Assembly (NCBI GenBank): GCA_013416395.1
Contig: JACCEP010000012.1
Coordinates: forward strand, 1 to 64,000
DNA: 64,000 bases
Source of the DNA: Alcaligenaceae bacterium
GTDB lineage: Bacteria; Pseudomonadota; Gammaproteobacteria; Burkholderiales; Burkholderiaceae_B
Reading direction: 5' to 3'
Numbering within the stretch: position 1 is the first letter of the stretch; each line of letters starts with the position of its first letter. Under the pieces are notes generated by a model. That model saw only the letters and a list, made by a program, of their open reading frames with translations, did no database searches and was not told the DNA's origin. Below are positions 58,121-64,000 of this stretch, piece by piece. Position numbers and translations under genes: made by a program.

Positions 58121-58827
58121 CAGTTTTCGGTGCCCGGCGCAATTAGCCTGTAGCCCCGGCCATGCAAGGTTTTGATCATGGGGTAGCGGAACGTCTCTTG
58201 CAGCAATTTACGAAGCGAGTACACATGTGTGCGCAGTGTATTCATGTCGACCTCGCGCTCACCCCATACGCTGTCCTGAAGTTGGGTGTAGGAAACAAAA
58301 TCAGGATACGTCTTGATCAGCACTTCGAAAATACGCGCCGCTGTGCCTGATAGCTCGATTTTAATGCCATCGTCAGTGCGCACCGCGAACGAACCAGGGT
58401 TAAAGTGAATGCCCGGTATGCTAATTTCGGGTGTCTTGGAAAAACCGGCTTTGCGCCGGTAAAGCGCATCCACCCTTAATTGCAGTTCACGCAAGTTAAA
58501 TGGCTTGACCAAATAATCATCGGCACCCACCGTAAACCCCTGCTCTTTATCCTGCATCTGGTCTTTGGCGGTCATCATAATGATGGGGGTAGAACAGTGC
58601 ATGTCGCTGCGGATGCGGCGGCATACCTCAAAGCCCGAGACACCCGGCAGCATGACATCCAGAATGATGACGTCGTATTCGTTTGTGGCGATCAAATGTA
58701 TCGCCGTCAAACCATCTGAGGCAAAATCAAGTATGTATTGGCTGTCGTCAAAATACTCCAGCAGGTTGGCAGCCAGGCCGGCATGATCTTCTACGATGAG
58801 CATGCGTATAGAGTGCTTTAGAGACAT
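58120..58827 (-). CDS. OmpR-family response regulator
   Basis: This is a 235-residue regulator with receiver domain residues 8-125: acidic pocket VED, phospho-acceptor D57 in IILDVMLPG, and conserved MTAKD and VKPF. The C-terminal winged helix is seen as ELSGTAARIFEVLI and MNTLRTHVYSLRKLLQ. It is first in the operon with the kinase. The triple direct repeat upstream at 58925 suggests autoregulation and, through the same repeat, control of the gtrA operon. Confidence 0.94.
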   Translation of the reverse strand: MSLKHSIRMLIVEDHAGLAANLLEYFDDSQYILDFASDGLTAIHLIATNEYDVIILDVMLPGVSGFEVCRRIRSDMHCSTPIIMMTAKDQMQDKEQGFTVGADDYLVKPFNLRELQLRVDALYRRKAGFSKTPEISIPGIHFNPGSFAVRTDDGIKIELSGTAARIFEVLIKTYPDFVSYTQLQDSVWGEREVDMNTLRTHVYSLRKLLQETFRYPMIKTLHGRGYRLIAPGTEN

Positions 58828-58924
58828 AAATAAATTTTCTGGGTGATGGGGCCGTCAGATGAGGAAGGGCCAGGCACGGTTGCGCGCTTTAGGTATGGCC
58901 TTTCGTATTTATAAGCCAATAGTT

Positions 58925-58952
58925 ATCAATTATTTATCAAATTGATATCAAA
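58925..58952 (-). promoter_or_regulatory. Triple response-regulator box upstream of the regulator gene
   Basis: Minus strand: TTTGAT-5-TTTGAT-5-ATTGAT, 11-bp period, about 100 bases before the regulator start. It matches the gtrA-upstream triplet in half-site sequence, spacing and strand. Confidence 0.7.
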
Positions 58953-58966
58953 ATACTTTCAAACTG

Positions 58967-60499
58967 TCAGGCCTTTTGCGCTGACTCAGGCACTTTCTCG
59001 CTCAGCGACTCGTTCTTTAGAAGCAGCGTAAGAACAATCGACAGCAAGGCGATGGCAGCAGAAAGTAGGTACACGTTTTGAAATGATTGCTCGGCGATCT
59101 GCAACAGGCCGGTGCTGTCAATGCTGCTGTTGCCTGCGCCCGCATGAGTGATCAACGAGTTGATGATATCGGCGCCGTTTAGCGTGTCGCCAAACGCGTT
59201 TGCGCCAGCGCGCAGCCAGCCCAGTAAAAATGCCATCAACAGCGCAATACCCATTGCGGCACCCAGCGAACGGCAAAATGCGGATACACCAGTTGCCACG
59301 CCAACATGGCGGAAAGGCACGGCGTTTTGTATGGCAACGGTTGATGTGGGTAGCTGCAGGCCAATGCCCAGACCAATAAAGGTTAAGCATAGTGCCGTGA
59401 AGAAGGTGGAGTCGGGCGATGAGAGCGCCAACAAAAAGGTTGCTACAGGTGCCATCAGCGCGCCCGTTAGCTGGATATGCTTAAACGTACCCCAACGCGT
59501 CATGAGCCTGCCGCCGATTAAGGCGCCCAGAGGTACTGAAAGCGACAAAGGTATAAGACGCAGGGCGGCACCGTCAGCCCCCACAGAGGTCAGCATTTGA
59601 AGTTCTAGTGGTACCAGTACGGTCAGGGCCACCAGCTGCACAAAGGCGATAAACAAAATAAGACAGGAGATGGTAACTGTTCTGATGCGGAAGAGGCCAA
59701 GCGGGATAATGGGTTCGGCCGTGCGTCGGGCATGCCAGACGAAGGCAGACAGGCTGACAAGCGTGATGACGATCAGCCATGTGTTGATGTCATCGAACCA
59801 CGGCGTACCCTGACCGGTGCGTGTGATCGCCAGCAGCATGGCGCTTAGCCCTGCCGTGAGCAAGCCGGCACCCAGGTAATCAACCGCGCGTTTAACGTGG
59901 GGCACATGCAGTTTGGCTAGGGCGCGACGTGAAATCAGCAGCGCCACCAGGCCTATGGGAAGGTTAATCCAGAACACCCAGCGCCACGACAGGTAGGTGG
60001 TTAATACCCCACCAAGAACGGGCCCGGAAACGCTGGCCACCGCAAATGCACCGCTTATATACGCCTGATAGCGACCCCGGTCGCGCGGGCTGACCACATC
60101 AGCAATCGTGGCCTGGGCCACCGATATCAGGCCACCTCCGCCCAGGCCCTGCAGAATGCGGGCCCCAACCAGAACCGGCATGGTGGGCGCCAGCGCGCAG
60201 GCCACCGAGGCCACCAGAAAAAGCACAATAGCGCTGGACAACACGATACGCCGACCATAGAGGTCGCCCAGTTTGCCGTAAATGGGCGTAGCAACTGCCA
60301 TGGCGATCAAATAACCCGATACCACCCAAGCCAGCAGGCTAATGCCATCCAGATCGGCAGCCATTTTTGGCAAGGCGACCGAAATAATCGTCTGATCCAA
60401 CGCACCCAGCAAAATCGCCAGCATTAAGCCGATGATGATGGAGCGGATGTCATCATGGTTTAGGGATTGAGGCGGGGAGGAAGAGGCTGCTGATGACAT
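58967..60499 (-). CDS. DHA2-family (EmrB/QacA-type) drug exporter
   Basis: This is a 510-residue, 14-helix major facilitator. Motif D1 is LLGALDQTIISVALPKMAAD, motif A is GKLGDLYGRRIVLS and motif C is AVASVSGPVLGGVLT. Such exporters expel lipophilic drugs, dyes or bile salts with protons. No EmrA-type membrane fusion gene is adjacent. It is on the same strand upstream of the two-component genes but separated from them by their own promoter. Confidence 0.93.
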   Translation of the reverse strand: MSSAASSSPPQSLNHDDIRSIIIGLMLAILLGALDQTIISVALPKMAADLDGISLLAWVVSGYLIAMAVATPIYGKLGDLYGRRIVLSSAIVLFLVASVACALAPTMPVLVGARILQGLGGGGLISVAQATIADVVSPRDRGRYQAYISGAFAVASVSGPVLGGVLTTYLSWRWVFWINLPIGLVALLISRRALAKLHVPHVKRAVDYLGAGLLTAGLSAMLLAITRTGQGTPWFDDINTWLIVITLVSLSAFVWHARRTAEPIIPLGLFRIRTVTISCLILFIAFVQLVALTVLVPLELQMLTSVGADGAALRLIPLSLSVPLGALIGGRLMTRWGTFKHIQLTGALMAPVATFLLALSSPDSTFFTALCLTFIGLGIGLQLPTSTVAIQNAVPFRHVGVATGVSAFCRSLGAAMGIALLMAFLLGWLRAGANAFGDTLNGADIINSLITHAGAGNSSIDSTGLLQIAEQSFQNVYLLSAAIALLSIVLTLLLKNESLSEKVPESAQKA

Positions 60500-60876
60500 G
60501 AGCTACAACGTGATTAATATGGACGAAGTTGATCAGTATATGCTGGCATGTTGCTTTGCGGGCGTAGGCCGCCGCAGGCAGCCAGTGGAAGTGCTTTGAG
60601 AACGGCTGGGTAAGTGGCGGCGTTTGCGCCAGTGTGGGGGATCGGCAACACGTTCGTGTAGACGCCGCCCATTTTTGAAGAACTACTTTCTTTGCTGCAC
60701 GCAGGGAATGCACAGTGGCCTTGTGGTCGTATGCTGACCATACAGGTGCATGCAATGCAGAGGCGTCAGTTACCGAGTCGCAGCGGGTGCTGAAAGCGTG
60801 CTGACGGTGTATCGTTGGCTTTGGAAAAAATTGCGGGGGCGGGTAAAGGCTCACCCTTTTCTCTGACGGAGCCTGT
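60500..60876. other. Divergent intergenic region, no supported gene
   Basis: These 377 bases hold the promoters of the exporter and of the membrane protein gene to the right. Frames present are GC-driven and lack starts or families. Confidence 0.45.
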
Positions 60877-61605
60877 ATGAGAAATCTGGATTTCAGTTCT
60901 TGGCACGCTGTGCTAACGACTTTGCTGGGGCTCGCCTTTATTACGCTGATCGGCGTCGGCGTACGCCTGTTCGTCATGCAGATCATACAGAGGCGTCGTG
61001 AGCGCGAAAATCGACAGATTAATGAGCGTCTGCGCACGCTGATTGCTGCCTACAAAACGCTGGGGGGTTCGTTTACGGGAACGCTGCATGTAGACCCAAG
61101 GCATCTGCGTGACTCGCGGCGCCGGCAACGTGTGGCTGACAGACCCGCTGAGGGCGAGCCTGCAACAGGGCTGGCGGATGAATCGTCAAGCTTGTCTGCA
61201 GAAGACAGCCCAAGTGCGGAGCGCGCGCGCCGTGTTCGCGATGCCGTTGAGGCGGCGTTGTCCGACATTATTCTGCTGGGGACCGAGGAGCAGGTTGTGC
61301 TGGCCGTTAATGCGGCAACCGAGCTTGCTTCTGGGCGCACGGTTCACCTTGCCGAGCTGGTTGTGTCGCTGCGCAATTTCATACGCCAGGTGCTTGATCT
61401 TGACCCTGTGCCAGAAGGCCTGCAGGTTCCTCGACAAGGCCCTGCGCGCGTGGCTGCCAGTGGCGGGCGAGGAAAGGGTGATGGCGGTGGTTCAGGCGGA
61501 GGCCGAGGAGGTGGTGGGGGTGGCGGCGGTGGTATGGGTATGGGGATGGGCGTCGGTATGGGCATGGGTGCCGCCACTGACGATCACCCTGATCACCCGC
61601 GATAA
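60877..61605 (+). CDS. Hypothetical membrane-anchored protein with Gly/Met-rich tail
   Basis: This is a 242-residue protein starting MRNLDFSSWHAVLTTLLGLA. One transmembrane helix (residues 12-35) is followed by a basic cytoplasmic part (IIQRRRERENRQINERLRTL) and a helical region (RVRDAVEAALSDIILLGTEE). The last 50 residues are almost only glycine with periodic methionine. The helical core is conserved in many proteobacterial hypothetical proteins, but I cannot name a family. TGACGGAGCCTGT precedes the ATG. Confidence 0.7.
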   Translation: MRNLDFSSWHAVLTTLLGLAFITLIGVGVRLFVMQIIQRRRERENRQINERLRTLIAAYKTLGGSFTGTLHVDPRHLRDSRRRQRVADRPAEGEPATGLADESSSLSAEDSPSAERARRVRDAVEAALSDIILLGTEEQVVLAVNAATELASGRTVHLAELVVSLRNFIRQVLDLDPVPEGLQVPRQGPARVAASGGRGKGDGGGSGGGRGGGGGGGGGMGMGMGVGMGMGAATDDHPDHPR

Positions 61606-61699
61606 CCGCTACCGGCCAATGCCGTTTTCTGGCAAAGGCGGCAACGTGGTCGCTATGGTTTTGGGGTGCCCGCCGCCTGCAGCTCGCCCTTGGCCTTAA

Positions 61700-63103
61700 T
61701 TAAAGCAGCTTGATACGCTGGTTCTTGCCCTTTACTGTCAGCATGCCCAGGCGGCGAACCGTTGCGTGGGCGATTTTGCGGTCGAGCGCCACGTAGCTGA
61801 CTTGTTCGGTAACATTGATTTTGCCGATTTTGCTGGGATCAACGCCGCCTTCTCCGGTAAGCGCACCCAATAGGTCACCCGGGCGCAGCTTTGCTTTCTT
61901 GCCACCCAGTACCAGCAGGGTTGCCATGGGGGCTTGCACAGCATGGTCACTTGTACGCTTTAGCGCACTAAGCTTGCTCCAGCGCAGTGGCATGCCTTGG
62001 TAAGCCTCAATTTTTTCGGCCACATGTTTTTCTTGTGGTGCACACAGGCTAAGGGCCAGGCCGTTTTCATTGACTCGGCCAGTGCGCCCTATGCGATGTA
62101 CATGTACCTGTGGGTCGCGGGCCAGTTCAACATTGATGACAGCGCCCAGTAAGGGGATATCAAGCCCGCGCGCGGCAACATCGGTGGCAACCAGTACGTT
62201 GCAGCTCTGGTTGGAAAACTGCATGAGCACGTCATCGCGGTCACGCTGGTCTTTGTCGCCGTGCAGGGCAAGCGCGCTAAAGCCTTGCGCCCGCAGGTAG
62301 TCGGTAAGCTGTGCGCACTGAGCCTTGGTATTGCAAAATGCCAGGGCCGACTCTGGCCGGTAGTGGCCAAGCAGTTGCGCGGTGGCTTGGTAGCGGTACT
62401 GGTCGTCAACTTCAAAAAAGTGCTGTTCGATTTGAACTTCAGTGTGTTGCGTGTCGACTGTGACACGCACGGGGTCGTTAAGAAAACGGTCGGCGTCGTC
62501 GCGAATGGTGGCAGGGTAAGTGGCCGAGAACAACAGGGTTTGGCGCTTTACGGGGCAAGCGTTAACAATGTCGACCACGTCGGGGAAAAAGCCCATGTCA
62601 ACCATGCGGTCGGCTTCGTCCAGCACCAGGGTGTGTACGCCAGACAAGTCCAGGATTTGCCGGTCGAGCAGGTCAAGAATACGGCCTGGTGTGCCGACGA
62701 TAATGTGGGCGCCGTGTGCCAGCGATTCAATTTGCGGCCGGGCCGAGGCGCCACCCGTTAAGGTCAGTATTTTGACGTTGCCGTGGGCGCGAGCCAGGCG
62801 GCGCAGCTCTATGGCAACCTGTTCGGCAAGCTCGCGGGTCGGGCAAATAACCAGTGCCTGAATCGAAAACCTGGCGGGGTTAAGCCTGTGCAGTACGCCA
62901 AGCCCAAACGCCGCTGTTTTGCCACTGCCTGTTTTGGCCTGTGCGATGAGGTCGCGGCCCTCGAGAATGGCCGGCAGGCTTTCGGCCTGTATGGGTGTCA
63001 TAGCCTCGTAACCCATTTGCGTCAGGTTGGCGAGTTGAGCCGGAGATAACGGCAGGGTAGAAAATGCGGGCGAAGACACGGTACGGACCACCAAATTAGA
63101 CAA
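61700..63103 (-). CDS. dbpA: ATP-dependent RNA helicase DbpA
   Basis: This is a 467-residue DEAD-box helicase acting in 50S ribosome assembly at 23S rRNA helix 92. Motif I is AKTGSGKT, Ia is PTRELAEQV, II is DEAD in VLDEADRMVDMGF, III is SAT, and VI is HRIGRTGR. The specific C-terminal RNA-binding domain is recognised from KLRPGDLLGALTGEGGVDPS and IAHATVRRLGMLTVKGKN. It is complete and a single gene. Confidence 0.97.
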   Translation of the reverse strand: MSNLVVRTVSSPAFSTLPLSPAQLANLTQMGYEAMTPIQAESLPAILEGRDLIAQAKTGSGKTAAFGLGVLHRLNPARFSIQALVICPTRELAEQVAIELRRLARAHGNVKILTLTGGASARPQIESLAHGAHIIVGTPGRILDLLDRQILDLSGVHTLVLDEADRMVDMGFFPDVVDIVNACPVKRQTLLFSATYPATIRDDADRFLNDPVRVTVDTQHTEVQIEQHFFEVDDQYRYQATAQLLGHYRPESALAFCNTKAQCAQLTDYLRAQGFSALALHGDKDQRDRDDVLMQFSNQSCNVLVATDVAARGLDIPLLGAVINVELARDPQVHVHRIGRTGRVNENGLALSLCAPQEKHVAEKIEAYQGMPLRWSKLSALKRTSDHAVQAPMATLLVLGGKKAKLRPGDLLGALTGEGGVDPSKIGKINVTEQVSYVALDRKIAHATVRRLGMLTVKGKNQRIKLL

Positions 63104-63232
63104 TATGAAAGTCTAGCACTGCTTTGGTGGTAGACGCGCCCGCGTAGGCCTTCTTTGTGTAATACATAGACATACGCGGTCTGTATTGTGGTTTCAGGCC
63201 ACGTATTCGGGCTGGAGGTAAGTGAACGGGCT

Positions 63233-63379
63233 TTACGATTTTTTGTTACGCGCGCCGCCTTGGCGGGCTTTGAAGCGAGGGTTGGATTTGCAGATAACAT
63301 AAATGCGACCGCGCCGTTTTACAACCTGGCAGTCGCGGTGGCGTGTTTTGGCGTCTTTGAGGGAGGAGAGAACCTTCAT
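63233..63379 (-). CDS. rpmJ2: Ribosomal protein bL36 type B (zinc-independent, YkgO-like)
   Basis: This 48-residue protein is encoded on the minus strand and reads [20 protein letters not shown] then [20 protein letters not shown] with an eight-residue tail. This is the type B L36 paralogue that lacks the zinc-ribbon Cys/His set of the normal L36. Such paralogues replace the zinc-binding protein when zinc is scarce and are repressed by Zur. A Zur-like palindrome lies 115 bases upstream. The gene is easily missed because of its size. Confidence 0.93.
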   Translation of the reverse strand: MKVLSSLKDAKTRHRDCQVVKRRGRIYVICKSNPRFKARQGGARNKKS

Positions 63380-63493
63380 GGCGAGTATGTGTAAGAAGAA
63401 AGGGAAGTTGAAAGGAGCTTGGGCGAAACTGTAAGAGAAGCACTGCGGCGGGGGTTATAACTAAGCATGCTCGTTTTTTCATCATCTACGCGA

Positions 63494-63508
63494 TGTTATA
63501 ACATAACA
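63494..63508. promoter_or_regulatory. Zur box
   Basis: TGTTAT-AAC-ATAACA is a perfect palindrome close to the proteobacterial Zur consensus GTTATA-N-TATAAC. It lies upstream of the zinc-independent L36 gene and also just before the divergent methyltransferase gene. Confidence 0.7.
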
Positions 63509-63554
63509 ATTGTGGCTGAATGTGTTTTTTAAATCTATATGAACGGAGTTTTTA

Positions 63555-64000
63555 ATGAACATCGATGACAGTCTGCGTCAGATAAGCACACAGACGCTGG
63601 GCCACTATGGCGATAATGCAGAAAGTTTCCGTGCAGGCACGCTTGGTCATGACGTCAGCCAGAATATCGACGCGCTGTTGCGCCACATTACCGCTGCCGC
63701 CCCATATACCGTGCTTGATCTTGGTTGCGGGCCTGGGCGCGATCTGAAAACATTTTCGTCTCTGGGGCACAAGGCCATTGGCCTGGATGGCTGCCCACGG
63801 TTTGTAGAGATGGCCCGGGCTGATTCAGGGTGTGAGGTCTGGCATCAGAACCTGTTTACGCTCGATCTGCCAGCCGGCTATTTTGATGGCGTTTTTGCCA
63901 ACGCCGTGCTGTTTCATGTGCCGGCGCAGGTGTTACCGCGTGTGCTGCTTGAACTGTACGCCACCCTCAAGCCAGAGGGCGTATTGTTCTGTTCCAACCC
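63555..64000 (+). CDS. Class I SAM-dependent methyltransferase, cut by window end
   Basis: The 148 visible codons start MNIDDSLRQISTQTLGHYGD. Motif I is TVLDLGCGPGRDLKTF, motif II acid follows in HKAIGLDGCPRFVEMA, and post-motif region is NLFTLDLPAGYFDGVFANAV. This belongs to the Methyltransf_11-like group; substrate unknown. The start is 47 bases after the Zur-like box, so zinc regulation is possible but unproven. Confidence 0.88.
   Translation, partial: MNIDDSLRQISTQTLGHYGDNAESFRAGTLGHDVSQNIDALLRHITAAAPYTVLDLGCGPGRDLKTFSSLGHKAIGLDGCPRFVEMARADSGCEVWHQNLFTLDLPAGYFDGVFANAVLFHVPAQVLPRVLLELYATLKPEGVLFCSN

Noticed and set aside
60453-61037. 194-residue minus-strand frame at 60.5-61.0 kb
   Set aside because: It overlaps the start of the exporter gene region and the membrane protein gene, lacks family features and has no ribosome binding site.

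Overview
The window looks like chromosome from a betaproteobacterium of the Burkholderiales, most likely Alcaligenaceae. This is inferred from the Bug-type (TctC) solute receptor, the AtuA-type catabolic genes, the norCBQD order and the general codon and protein style. No 16S gene is present to confirm it. The right 27 kb is ordinary core genome. The left 36.6 kb is accessory DNA rich in insertion-sequence scars, toxin-antitoxin pairs, defence genes and one integrated plasmid-like element.

Bases 1-14,100 are a patchwork. An IS3 transposase tail cuts off an AIPR-like abortive-infection gene. An unknown three-gene operon sits behind a palindromic operator. Plasmid or ICE debris follows: a DUF3560-like gene with an in-frame stop, ssb and an M20 peptidase remnant. 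A carboxylate or terpenoid-type catabolic cluster (LysR regulator, AtuA pair, Bug receptor) comes next, then IS66 debris, a decayed HigBA pair, dtd, an old yellow enzyme and a ParD/ParE-like pair. The section ends in a nested scar of an SRA-domain restriction gene with IS256 and IS30 remnants.

Bases 14,097-36,668 form a 22.5 kb integrative element. It is bounded by an intact tRNA-Leu(CAA) with an adjacent tyrosine integrase on the right and by a 53-bp copy of the tRNA 3' half on the left. It carries a TrfA-type initiator with five iterons and a DnaA box, an IncQ-like oriT with a MOBQ relaxase and divergent TraD, and a fragment of a type IV secretion operon (VirB5, lipoprotein, VirB6). The defence cargo is a single-chain restriction-modification enzyme, a fused GmrSD-type nuclease, a two-gene CBASS (CD-NTase plus Cap15-like barrel), an unknown gene under a LexA box, and an RnlAB toxin-antitoxin pair. 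It also carries a second tRNA-Leu(CAA) gene whose anticodon is split by a 232-nt group I intron of the IC3 type. That intron sits inside the sequence that serves as the element's attachment site.

From 36,800 the core genome resumes. It holds nitric oxide reductase (norC, norB, norQ, norD, with a diheme NorC and a 39-residue membrane peptide gene in front), htpG behind a sigma-32 promoter, ampD, ffh, pip, trmB, tRNA-Gly and hipBA. It continues with 3-hydroxybutyrate dehydrogenase and a gtrA/gtrB/ArnT-like lipid-glycosylation operon. A two-component system follows; its promoter and that of the glycosylation operon share an 11-bp-period triple repeat. Last come a DHA2 exporter, dbpA, a zinc-independent ribosomal protein L36 paralogue behind a Zur-like box, and the start of a methyltransferase gene cut by the window end.
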